A DNA stretch of 64,000 nt from Trema orientale (lineage: Eukaryota; Streptophyta; Magnoliopsida; Rosales; Cannabaceae): contig JXTC01000263.1 in the NCBI GenBank assembly GCA_002914845.1, forward strand, positions 348,968 to 412,967. Reading direction: 5' to 3'. A program made the position numbers and the translations under genes. Each line of letters begins with the position of its first letter. The stretch's first letter is position 1. A model generated the notes under the pieces. That model was not told the origin of the DNA and did no database searches. It saw only the letters and a list, made by a program, of their open reading frames with translations. This document shows, one piece after another, positions 38,608 to 48,969 of this stretch.

Positions 38608-39560
38608 ATATATATATATATATTTGAAGCATAAGAATAATATATAAACACGAGTTATTCTAAATACATATTCTAACTACAATTGGCGATCGCGACACGG
38701 CCTAAATTTGTTGATAGAATCGTGTCTGAATAAATGAGTAATGAATAATTAGTACAATTAACTTGACGTTTTGTTTTTAGGTCAAATTAACTTGATGTTT
38801 TAAGCCCCTTACATGATACTTAATTTGATCATGTCACATAATAGGTATCTTTATATTGTACCCCCAACTTGTAATAATGGTTCGTGTATTATTTAATCGT
38901 ACGGAAGATATGCATACGTACTGGAGCTTCTCAGCTCCAAAATGAGCTGTGCAATCTTTCAGGCATACATGTAGTCTTTTTTTTTCCCCCCTCCTTCAAA
39001 TGTTAAAAATCATCATTCGTGATGCATTTGTGTTATTGTACATGGAATAATAATATAATAAAATTGACACATGACAAGAGATGAGAAATAACCTTGTACG
39101 TACTATACTATTATATGAAAACTAGAACATATTGTTATGTGTATAGTGAATGCGCGCATCAGAAAATATTGTCCTCTTTGTCGCTTCCCAAATGTCATAT
39201 TAACGTCAATTGGTCTTAATACATTGACTTTCGTTACAGGGCATGTTTGCTGCAGGAACTGATAATAAACTTCATAACCCTTGATTGTGGAATGACACTG
39301 AAATTACCCAAGTACATCTTTTAAGAAGCACAAGCGTAAGTTCGAAAGACGAGCAGTTTAAGGCTCCGTTTGGAATTTGGATTTTTAGATGGGAAAAAAA
39401 AATTATGGGAATTCTATTTCTTTTATTTAGATTGAAACAAAAAAATGATAGAAATTCTTTTTAAAAAGAGTGAGAATTTTATTTATGTTATTTTTTAGTA
39501 TATAAAATTTTGACAAAAAAATTAGTAAAATCAAAAGTGCCAAAATAATGTTTTATAAAC

Positions 39561-39949
39561 TTTTAGAACAAGTAATTTTCTCTTTCTGTTTTTATATTTT
39601 TTTCCTTATAATTTTTTTTCCTCCAAAATTTGAGTTCCAAACGGAGGCTTTGAGTGTTCTGCCTCAGCTGAACTACACGAAAGCAGTCATCAAGAGACCT
39701 GCATACTGTTGTTTTAACATCAACATTGAAGGGTATAAGTAGGTGCCATATCGGTGTCCTACATAATCTTAGTGAAAATCTATTTATAATTACACTTACG
39801 TACAAATTACTATGATAGACTATAAATTTTGTACCAAAGGCTACGTACAGGAGAACATAATTTACAAGTTTTCAATCTTACAAATAAAAGGCTAACCCAA
39901 GTTAATTAGCTCCAGTTTTTTTCTTCAAAATTAGGGAAATAAATAAATG
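39561..39949. other. Spacer between array units 3 and 4
   Basis: Unique sequence of about 390 bp with no recognisable gene. It marks the junction of the tandem duplication. Confidence 0.5.
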
Positions 39950-40144
39950 TAGAAGAAAATAGAGAATTACATTAATTATTTTTTCAAATTCGGAATAGTT
40001 TTAAGTTAAGCTGATCAAAATTAATATAATTTAGAAGGATCAACTCAGAGCCAATAAGATTTGGCTGATTTTTTTTTTTAAAATGGCATCTAGTTTCAGT
40101 TTCATTTAATCTTTTCCATCTCGGCCTTTCCCATTTCAACTATT

Positions 40145-40145
40145 N
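40145..40145. other. Single ambiguous base (N) at a deletion or contig join
   Basis: The only N in the window. About 100 bp present at the same place in unit 3 (around 34830-34935) is missing here, so either a repeat-collapsed join or a true deletion has occurred. Confidence 0.8.
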
Positions 40146-40389
40146 CTTCCTTTAGTTAAGGTGTGAGCTAGGTATGTGTGTGGCGCTGGAGAGCCTTAGA
40201 GAGCTGCTCTGTCTTAAGCATATAGAGTTGGGAAGGGTCATCTTAGGAAAGGTTATCTGATAGAGACCTTTCCCCCCCCCAAGTAAAAACTACTCTTTGT
40301 ACAAACTCTTTCAAACTCTCTCCCTAGTCACATTAATTATGTCATAAACCATTCAAAATTATGAGAGGTACACCTTAAATATGTCTTAT

Positions 40390-40470
40390 ATTACCGTTGT
40401 CCCGCTCAGAAGGACAAAAGGACTTCATTTAGAAGCACTAATGGCCCTTCTGAGCGGGAGAATCGGTAAT
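40390..40470 (-). ncRNA. Candidate pre-miRNA-like hairpin, copy 3 (best paired)
   Basis: The minus-strand 5' arm is ATTACCGATTCTCCCGCTCA and then GAAGGGCC. The 3' arm is GTCCTTCTGAGCGGGACAAC and then GGTAAT. A continuous 14-bp core (TCCCGCTCAGAAGG) is perfectly paired, with one bulge and one mismatch further out. It is predicted to lie in the exon starting at 40502, after a 1283-nt intron from the donor at 41785. That intron is longer than in unit 3 mainly because of the 233-bp MITE at 40612. Confidence 0.5.
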
Positions 40471-40611
40471 AAAAATCAAGAAAGCTATACCATTGAAGGG
40501 TTCTGACAAAATAAATGTGAGTAAAGAGGAATTAGAAAGAGTTTGGCCAAATGTACTTAGTTAATTTGTTGAATCTATAATATACGTGTATGTGTGTATA
40601 TATATATATAT

Positions 40612-40844
40612 GGGCACCAATCTAGGTATTTTTTTTTTAACCTATGTATAAGTATCAGTTTGGCCAATGAAAAGTTATCATGCACATTTTTTTATTATAA
40701 AAGGTAGGAGAGAGAAATAACATTAATGATGCACGTCTTTTCATGCACCTCATTATAGTCATTGGATCACCATTAGATGATTGATCCAACAGCTAAAAAA
40801 AAATACCTACACATAGGTTAAAAAAAAAAAAACCTATGGCAACC
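40612..40844. mobile_element. (TA)n-flanked MITE, copy d (unit 4 only)
   Basis: It starts GGGCACCAATCTAGG and ends ACCTATGGCAACC. TATATA repeats lie on both sides. Unit 3 lacks both the element and the TA expansion at the same point (about 35385), which gives an empty-site comparison. Confidence 0.75.
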
Positions 40845-41785
40845 TATATATATTAATCTATATATACACTATATATACACTATCCATTTAATATAGAAAA
40901 TATTGAAATAACAATCTACAATATAGAAATGTAAGACATTTATTAAATATAAACTTCTTGGGTAATATAAGCAATGTGCAGAGTTATATGTTTAAAAATA
41001 ACAAATCACCGTCTCTTGCATGTATACGTACACTTGGTGCTAGCTTTCTGAATTGTCTTGACAAATACTAATATTTTATTTTATGCAACAACATTTAAAA
41101 ATAAATAAATAAATAGTCTCATGATGCTATCGGGAAAAAAAAAATATCAAGAGAGGGAGAGAGAATGAATGTAGATGCATAGTAGTTATTTGGGGTTTGA
41201 ATATGTTAGGGTACATTACAAGCTTCTTTACAAAAATCTTCCAAAATATTTCTATTGTCTAAGAGGTGAAACCTAAAGAACTTTTAGACTTGGAAAGTTG
41301 GACACTCCTTAAAATATCATCGGAATTTTCAATCAAATTATATCAATGTATAAAAAAATATATATATATATTCACGTTATATTCCTAACAAGCGGAACTT
41401 ATATTTTTCATAGAATAAGATACCATGCATATATGACCAGATATTTTGATACAAAGTATAACAAATTTTATATTTTTATCCCTGAAATTCTTGAGAACTC
41501 GCACAAAAATTCAACACAAAAGAAAAGACGATTGGAAAATAATTATACCCTGTCAGTTGGTATGATGCAAATTAAATATTAAAAACTACATACTTTCTGA
41601 ATTTTTATAATTATTATATTTCTGGAAAGTTAATAATTTCATTAAAAAAAAAAAGAGGCGCTCATACATATTTACTCACAAGAAATTATATATGTGAAAC
41701 TTTTGATGTAGACTAACGCCCTAAAAATAAGCACAACAATAAATACGAAGAAAGAACCTGGAAAAGGAGATCGGAGAGAAAATAC

Positions 41786-41888
41786 CTTTGCTTCTTTCTA
41801 GTAGGCGAATGATTGAATTTGAAGGGCCTGCCATCATGTCGTATATATAGTAGATGGAGTGCTTGCCTGCTTGGGAAACACGTCACAG
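41786..41888 (-). promoter_or_regulatory. Array unit 4: promoter module and first exon
   Basis: The invariant 20-base word (complement 41869-41888), TATA box (41842-41849) and exon ending AAGCAAAG at donor GTATTTTC (edge 41786) match unit 3. The exon is short and without a usable coding frame. Confidence 0.5.
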
Positions 41889-42402
41889 GAGGGATACCTA
41901 TTCTATAAGGGCGGAACACAATTGAAAACAATAAAAATAAAAAATAAAAACACGACCATTTGAACTTAGGGCTTCTTTCAAAATTCCAGGCCCAAATACC
42001 AAAGAAAGTGAAAATTCTGGGCCAAATTTTTTGAAAATATTCCGAATTAATTTAGAAAAATATCACTTTTTATAAAATTTTTAGAAAAATAAAACTTTTA
42101 ATAAACATTTAGACGAATGCCACCTTTTCTTAAAATTTATATTTTTCAATGGTATTTGAGGTAATCGATCAAGTTATTACTTCAAGTATCTCATCAATTT
42201 ATAAAACGTGGTATGCTTCTAAATACTTTTTAAAATAGTATTTTTCTAATAAAAATCTGGAATTTTTCAAACAATTTCAAAATTCGGGATTTTTGAGTTT
42301 TTTTTTTTAGAAATTACCGCAAAAAATCAAATCTCCTCTTTGAACGTATATGGCTCTCTTAAACACACACGGCCCATAAAAATAAGAAAACTTCAAAAAT
42401 AT

Positions 42403-42818
42403 AGGGTTTATTACAAAAATCCAGGCCCAAAGTATCAAAATTTGGAAAATCCCGAATGGATTGATTTTTTTGAAAAATCTCAGTTTGATTTAGAAAAATA
42501 TCACTTTTAAAAAATATTATTAGAAAAATAATATTTTTAAAAAATATTTAGATAAATACTTTTTTTTCAATAGTACTCGAGGTAACCAATTAGGTTACTT
42601 AGAGTAGCCAATTCAGTTACTTGAAGTAACTGTTCAAGTTACCTCAGGTAACTTAAATAGCTACCTTGAGTATCTCATTAATTAATAAAAAGTAGTATTT
42701 TTTTAAATATTTTTAAAAGTGATATTTTTATAATTAAATCTGGGATTTTTCAGAACAATTTTAAATTCCGGGATTTTTTAATTTTTTTGAAAAATTACAA
42801 TAAAAAATCAAATTTCCT
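42403..42818. mobile_element. MITE with 9-bp target duplication (unit 4 only)
   Basis: CAAAAATAT and CAAAAATGT flank a 416-bp palindromic element that runs AGGGTTTATTAC to AAATTTCCT. Unit 3 has the uninterrupted site near 37225. The body contains AGAAAAATATCACTTTT words, as in the older relatives at 36470-36830 and 41975-42330. It is probably MULE-type, judged by the 9-bp duplication. Confidence 0.7.
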
Positions 42819-43592
42819 CAAAAATGTGAGAAAAGTTTATAAATACCCGTTTTTAAAACTATACATATTTTTATAAATACTTGTTTACTTCAAATGTATA
42901 CCGTAGTATACATTTCATGATTAAAAAATACTCTAAAAATTATAACACATTTTAGAATGCTATAGGTCAGATTTGTAATAAAAAATTTAAACCATGGTAA
43001 ACATATACATTATAAATATATAGTGTCTATATTTTATATATAAAATGTGTACCATAAAAATAGATATTTTTGAAAGAAAAATGAAAAAGGGGTATTTATG
43101 AAAGTAGGTTATAAAAACGGGTAATAGGCCTAAATTTCTCAATAAATAAAGGGTTTCTACAAAACCTGTTCGAATACATTAGTTAATATGTTGGGTTTTA
43201 TCATATTGTTGAAAGGGGAAGACCTGCACATGAAAGAATACGTAACAGAAGTCTAGCACTAATTACACTTTTTGATAGAGCATTCATGCTAGAACAACGT
43301 ATATATATATACATGGTCTTAAAATGTTCTTATACTTCATTTACCAGATTAAATTAATTTCTTATAGTACTTAATACAAGAAGACAATTGAGAATATTGC
43401 ATCTATGTTTCTAGAAAAACAAATCACAACAACACAAAATAAATAAATAAATCATATATATTATTTTTCATGTTGCATGGGCTTCTTATTTTGTTTGTTT
43501 GTTTTTTTTTTTTTTCATTAACATCAAGAAAGAAAACAAGCAAGCATTAGACAGAAAAATATTAACTTAATTATAAACATCATATATATATA

Positions 43593-43835
43593 GGTTGCCA
43601 ATCCAGTAGGTATTTTTTTTTTTTACCTATGTATAGGTATTTTTTTTAGCCGTTGGATTATCATCTAATAGTGATCTAACGGCTATAATGAAGTGTATGA
43701 AAAGACGTGCATCATTAATATTATTTCTTTTTTTTATTTTTTATTATAAAAAATGTGCATTCTAAATTTTCATTGGTGCCCATATATATATACATAGGTA
43801 AAAAAAAAAAAAAAAAACCTACTGAATTGGTGCCC
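43593..43835. mobile_element. (TA)n-flanked MITE, copy e
   Basis: It starts GGTTGCCAATCCAGTAGG and ends CTGAATTGGTGCCC inside (TA)n. It corresponds to copy c in unit 3 but has a partial duplication of its right end around 43784-43835. Confidence 0.7.
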
Positions 43836-44563
43836 ATATATATATATATATTTTAAAGCATAAGAATCATATATAAACACGAGTTATTCTAAATACGCAT
43901 TCTAATTACAATTGGCAATCGCGACACGGCCTAAATTTATTGATAGAATCGTGTCTGAGTAAATGAGTAATGAATAATTAGTACAATTAACTTCACGTTT
44001 TGTTTTTAGGTCAAATTAACTTGATATTTTAAGCCCATTACATGATACTTAATTTGATCATGTCACATAATAGGTATCTTTCTATTGTACCCCCAACTTG
44101 TAATAATGGTTCGTGTATTATTTAATCGTACGGAAGATATGCGTACGTACTGGAGCTTCTCAGCTCCAAAATGAGCTGTGCAATCTTTCAGGCATACATG
44201 TAGTCTTTTGTTTTTTTTTTTTTCCCCCTCCTTATCAAATGTTAAAAATCATCATTCGTGATGCATTTGTGTTATTGTACATGGAATAATAATATAATAA
44301 AATTGACACATGACAAGAGATGAGAAATAACCTTGTACGTACTATACTATTATATGAAAACTAGAACATATTGTTATGTGTATAGTGAATGCGCGCATCA
44401 TAAAATATTGTCCTCTTTGTGGCTTCCCAAATGTCATATTAACGTCAAGTGGTCTTAATACATTGACTTTTGTTACAGGGCATATTTGCTGCAGGTACTG
44501 ATAATAAACTTCATAACCCTTGATTGGGAAATGACGCTGAAATTTCCGAAGTACATCCTTTAA

Positions 44564-45251
44564 GGCTTCGTTTGGTATGCAAGATAGGATAGGATTGGAT
44601 TATTTTAAAGGATTGGATTGGATTGGATAGAATAGGAGAAGTGGAATTATAGTCCAATCCTATTCTATGTTTGGTGTGCTACTTTTAGATAAGATAGGTG
44701 TGTTTAATAGTTTTAGGTAAATAACGAATTTTGAGGTTTGATTATTTAGAAAAATACCACTTTTAAAAATTAATTTAGAAATGTATCATTTTTATAAATC
44801 AATTTTGTAAAAATATCATTTTTAAAAACTATTTCCAAAATACCACTTTTTAAAAAATATTTTGAAAAATACAACTTTTAAAAAAATATTTTGAAAATTA
44901 CCACTTTTAAAACTTATTTTTGGAAACAGCATTTTTTTTAAAATTATTTGCAAAAATACCACTTATAAAAAAATATTTTGAAAAAAAGCATTTCTGGTTT
45001 TACCACATTTAAAAGTTAATTTCGAAAGTACCATTTATTACTACTTCAAAAATATTTTATTATTTTTAATCAAATTCATAATCCCTTCCAATCCCAAATT
45101 CTCAAGAGGATAAGATTATCCCCTTCTAAGGGAATTACTTTTGGAATGGATTATTTTAATTCAATCCAATCTCTCTCATATACATGCACCAAACATGAGA
45201 TTAAATTAATCCAATCCAATCACATCCTTATCCTGCATTCCAAACGTGGCC
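44564..45251. mobile_element. PIF/Harbinger-type MITE, 688 bp
   Basis: The inverted ends GGCTTCGTTTGGTATGCA and (complement) GGCCACGTTTGGAATGCA lie between TAA duplications at 44561-44563 and 45252-45254. GGATTGGATT-type repeats lie behind each end. The 3-bp TAA target and GTTTGG termini are typical of Tourist/Harbinger elements. The empty site is TTTTAAGAAGCAC at 39319-39331. Confidence 0.85.
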
Positions 45252-45254
45252 TAA

Positions 45255-46107
45255 GAGCGTCTCTAACCTGGCACCAGTGCAAAACACTATTTTGGTGTTA
45301 AAAAACCCTCTCTAATGCAACACTATTTTTTACACCAAATTTGGTGTAATGAACTATTCATTACACCCAATTTGGTGCAATACTATTCAAATTTTTTTAT
45401 TTCCCCCATAGTCCCCATTTTTATAACTTCCTACAAATCTATTCCCAATATATCTTTTTTTTATTAACCTTTATTATCTATAATGATTTAATTTATTTCA
45501 TAATTAATTTAATTTGACTAAATGGTACAAGTATTAATAAATATTACAGTATAATTACTCATTAAAATTAATGGAAGCTCCAGCTCCAGTAGTTGAGATG
45601 GTGGTAGATGAAAATACCCGGTTTCAAGAATTTCTTGCTCGACATAGATAAATTAAGGATAAAGAAGCTCACATTGCATTTCGAAATGCATTAATTGATC
45701 ATTTGTGGAATGAATATACTAATTCGGAGAATTAAATATCGACCAATGTGGAACTAGGATTTTTTTTTTGTTTATGTAATCCTTTTTTGTTTATTTGTGG
45801 TATTAAATGTTGTGTCTTTTTTCCTTAATATTTTATTAAATGCAATATTTAGTCAATTAAAAGTAATTTATTAATTTTTAGTATTGCTAATTTATTAGAA
45901 TATTTTTTCTAATATATTATAATATTGTGTCAAATAATGTATAGATGTAGTAGTTTGTAAAATAAATTAATTGTTGAAGGACTAAAAAGATAAAGAATAG
46001 AAAGGGAATATTCTTTTTAGTGTAACTTTTGGTGTAATAGGTTGGAGTTCAACCTATGAAATAGTGTAAAAGTTACACTATTTTGGCGTTATAGGTTGGA
46101 GATGGCC
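45255..46107 (+). mobile_element. PIF/Harbinger-derived element abutting the first, with transposase tail
   Basis: The ends GAGCGTCTCTAACC and (complement) GGCCATCTCCAACC lie between TAA at 45252-45254 and TAA at 46108-46110. Inside, 45573-45735 reads MEAPAPVVEMVVDENTRFQE, then FLARHR, a stop, and IKDKEAHIAFRNALIDHLWN. This resembles the C-terminal tail of plant Harbinger (HARBI1/ALP1-like) transposases. The element is an internally deleted, non-autonomous copy. It shares its left target with the right target of its neighbour. Confidence 0.8.
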
Positions 46108-46340
46108 TAAGAAGCACAAGCGGAAGTTCAAAAGACGAGCAGTTTAAAACTCCATTTGGAATTTGAATTTTTGGATGAGAAAAAAAAAATAAAGGAATTC
46201 TATTTCTTTTGTTTGGATTAAAACTAAAAAACGGTAGAAATTTCTTTTAAGAAGAGCGAGAATTTTATTTATGTCATTTTTTAATATATAGAATTTTGAC
46301 AAATAAAATTAATATAACCAAAAATGTCAAAATAAAGTTT

Positions 46341-46565
46341 TACTACGTACATCCTCCGGCTCCAGCTCTAATGCCAATAGAATCCGTGGAGCATGTAGTC
46401 ATCAATGGTTACAATGTTCCGGCCAAGACAAGGGTCCTTGTTAATGCGTGCGCAATGGGAAGAGACCCAGCAGAGATTTGGGAAGAGCCAGAAAGATTTT
46501 TGCAGGTTAGCACTATAGATTTCAAAGGTCAAGATTTTCAGCTGATGTACATTGGGTCTGGGTGA
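46341..46565 (+). pseudogene. Cytochrome P450 (CYP71-clan) exon fragment
   Basis: About 74 residues read YVHPPAPALMPIESVEHVVI, then NGYNVPAKTRVLVNACAMGR, then DPAEIWEEPERF, then TIDFKGQDFQLMYIGSG and a stop. This covers the region after the K-helix through the PERF motif. The ExxR helix upstream and the heme-binding FxxGxRxCxG cysteine loop are missing, with a TGA at 46563-46565 where the loop should begin. It is non-functional, truncated at both sides, and joined directly to the end of array unit 4. Confidence 0.9.
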
Positions 46566-47575
46566 AAACAATCTAATCGGTAGAAAGGCTGGGATTCTCC
46601 ATTTTTTCGTTATAATTGGTATGTAGATATATGAAGGGACTTTCTTTCTCTCCTCGATCACTTTTGTTCTCTATTATGGATTAGTAAATATGTCTTTTTA
46701 GATAAGAAAATACGTACTCAGAGAGGAATAGACAGAACTGAAGCCATTCAAACAGGGGAAATATTCCCTTTAGAGGGCATAACAATCAGCCATACAATTC
46801 TATGGAGATTTTAATTATTTTTATAAACAAAGCTCTAATCTTTCCTCGAAAGACCCCATTAAGACGAACAGGTTTTGGCCCCATTTACACACAAAGGGCC
46901 ACTTTGGAGAGAAAATCAGGGGCCGACTGCGGCCGTGTTACTTGGTAAATGAAATACGAGGACGAGGAAAATAACAAGGCTCGATCGGTGTAATGTAATA
47001 TAATTATGCTATTTAAAAACAAGTACTAAAAGGGGTTGATTACAACTTTTTTATTTATTTATGTTATGTGTGTGTTTATTTCGTTGTAGGATTTTCATTA
47101 ATACCAAATATATAAGTCACAAAACTAGTAAGTAAATTCATTAGAATTAATGACACGAGGGGCAGCTAACAAATTTATCCTGCATAGAAAATAAATATTT
47201 TCTGAATTTATAGTTACTAGCATGTAAAAAAGGATAGCTCTTGGTCCCATAAACAAAGAAAAAAGAAAATCTTGGTTATAGTTTATAACTATAAATCTAT
47301 AATGGCATGAATTTATTATCTGAAAGTACGGTAATCAAAAGATAGCACTAACCAAATACTCGTTAGCAAGAAAGCCTATCCAAGCTAATAATCCAAGTGG
47401 GAAGAAAAAAATTATAAAGGGAAGAGGGGGAAAAAAAAAAGGAAGAGAGAAAAGAAGTGTCTGATTGGTTAGGAAATGTCTGATCACTATAGTATTTGCC
47501 GTTGCCCATGGTGGTTTTCCATCTCTCTCTCAACTTAAACCATTGACATCGTCAGAGCTTGGTGATGTAGTTGAT
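46566..47575. other. Intergenic, no gene seen
   Basis: AT-rich with no recognisable exon or paired repeat. Confidence 0.55.
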
Positions 47576-47935
47576 TCATGAATCAAGACCAGCTTGCTCC
47601 ATGAAATGATCATTAGAATTATTAATAAACCTGCTGAGAACCGCCTCTATCTCTTCCTGCACCATTTTGTGTAGCAAAGCCTTCATAGCTTGGTTTTTAT
47701 TCAATTCTTCAGTGACTGTAGCCATCAAATTATCAGACACAGTCGACTTTATGGCACTCTGAACCATTTTATCCAATGACCTTATAGCAGGAGCTCTTCT
47801 ACTTTCAACCATTTTATCCAATATTATTTCAACCTGATTTCTGGTCATTTCATTACCAAAAAGAGTCGGACTTGTTTTGATTACAGCTGATAATTCATCC
47901 CTGACCATTTTTTGAAGTGAAGACTTCAGAGACTA
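47576..47935 (-). CDS. Unidentified terminal exon or gene fragment, helical KMVQ-repeat protein
   Basis: A frame of at least 117 residues follows a plausible acceptor (CCAAATCTAG) at about 47936 and ends at TGA 47576-47578. It reads SLKSSLQKMVRDELSAVIK, then LDKMVESRRAPAI, SLDKMVQSAIKSTV and LLHKMVQEEIEAVLSRF. An amphipathic KMV-containing word returns four times, so an all-helical, perhaps coiled protein is likely. I do not recognise the family. No upstream exon can be identified through the (TA)n tract at 48.1 kb. It may be the last exon of an unrecognised gene or a duplicated exon fragment. Confidence 0.4.
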
Positions 47936-48068
47936 GATTTGGAAAAAAAATCTGATCCACCATAATTTTGTAATTCTTTTTTGTTTTTGTGGGTAAAAAT
48001 GTGAGAAATCCTTTTTTTTTTTTTTTACTTGGTCAATTGGTATTTGTAGACTATATATGAAGCATATC

Positions 48069-48069
<1 letters not shown>

Positions 48070-48118
<49 letters not shown>
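48070..48118. repeat. (TA)n microsatellite
   Basis: An uninterrupted TA tract of about 45-50 bp. Confidence 0.95.
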
Positions 48119-48119
<1 letters not shown>

Positions 48120-48389
48120 TAGTATGGTAACACGTACCTAAGACACATTCATGCAAATAGTAATAAGAAGTTAGATTAAAAAAAATAATAAAATAAAGAG
48201 TTGATATCAACATGTTATGATTTCTTGTTATTTATATCTTGTAAATCATGACTATTACAAACGTTTTATTGCCATTAATATGGTTGTTACACACATTTTT
48301 TACTTTACAACGTGCAACAGTAATCATATAGGCTTAATGCAAAAGAAATATAATAATAATAATAATAATAATTAAGTAATAATATTTAA

Positions 48390-48850
48390 AAAAAAACCCA
48401 CTACTTTTAGTCTTTTATCAAAAAAACCTACATCTTTTCACTAATATCAAATAAAATATTCTATTTGTGTTTTTCTATCAAATTTCACTGAATCCATATA
48501 TATAGTCAAAATTAGAGTTGAAATTATTGAAAACGAATATTTTTAACTTTTGAAATAAGACAACAGAATTCAAAAAAAGAATTTTTTGTATATTATAAAC
48601 TGTTACTGATGGATTCCCAAAAGATTACAGATCATTTTTCGGTCTAGATAGTTGCCTTCAGGCTATTTTTTGTGGATGCCAATGGATAATTTTAAAGAAT
48701 AAAGACATTTCTACAATAATTTTAAACTCCACTTTGACTGTACATGTGAATTCGGTAAAATTTAATTAAAAAACACAAATAGAAGATTTTATTTGATATT
48801 AGTAAAAAAGTGTGGGGTTTTTTTTTTTTTTTTTTTTTTAAATAAAAGGC
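48390..48850. mobile_element. Palindromic MITE-like element, about 460 bp
   Basis: The left arm (CACTAATATCAAATAAAATA, then TCTATTTGTGTTTTT) is mirrored on the right (AAAAACACAAATAGAAGATT, then TTATTTGATATTAGT). Outside these lie AAAACCCAC and its complement. T-runs blur the outer ends, so the target duplication cannot be read. Confidence 0.65.
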
Positions 48851-48931
48851 TTACCATGCTACATTTTGCATAAGTTATGGTATATGTGGTCTCTCAAATA
48901 TAACACCAAAAATAGCATATACTAATCCTTC

Positions 48932-48969
<38 letters not shown>

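Larger units (their letters stand above)
34645..39560. repeat. Array unit 3 (about 4.9 kb duplication)
   Basis: From GAGAATTACATTAATT (34648) to GCCAAAATAATGTTTTA (39539), the segment is collinear with 39950-46345 with high identity. It carries hairpin copy 2, a complete promoter module, two MULE-type MITEs absent from unit 4 and one (TA)n MITE shared with unit 4. No protein-coding gene is visible. Confidence 0.9.
39950..46345. repeat. Array unit 4 (duplicate of unit 3 with later insertions)
   Basis: It is collinear with unit 3 over its full length. Relative to unit 3 it contains four extra elements (40612-40844, 42403-42818, 44564-45251, 45255-46107) and lacks about 100 bp at the ambiguous base 40145. 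It carries hairpin copy 3 and a complete promoter module. Confidence 0.9.

Noticed and set aside
36208-41931. Minus-strand frames at 36208-36513 and 41713-41931 as a duplicated protein gene
   Set aside because: They run straight through the TATA box, exon and splice donor of the promoter module, and their ends differ between copies. They are by-products of the duplication.
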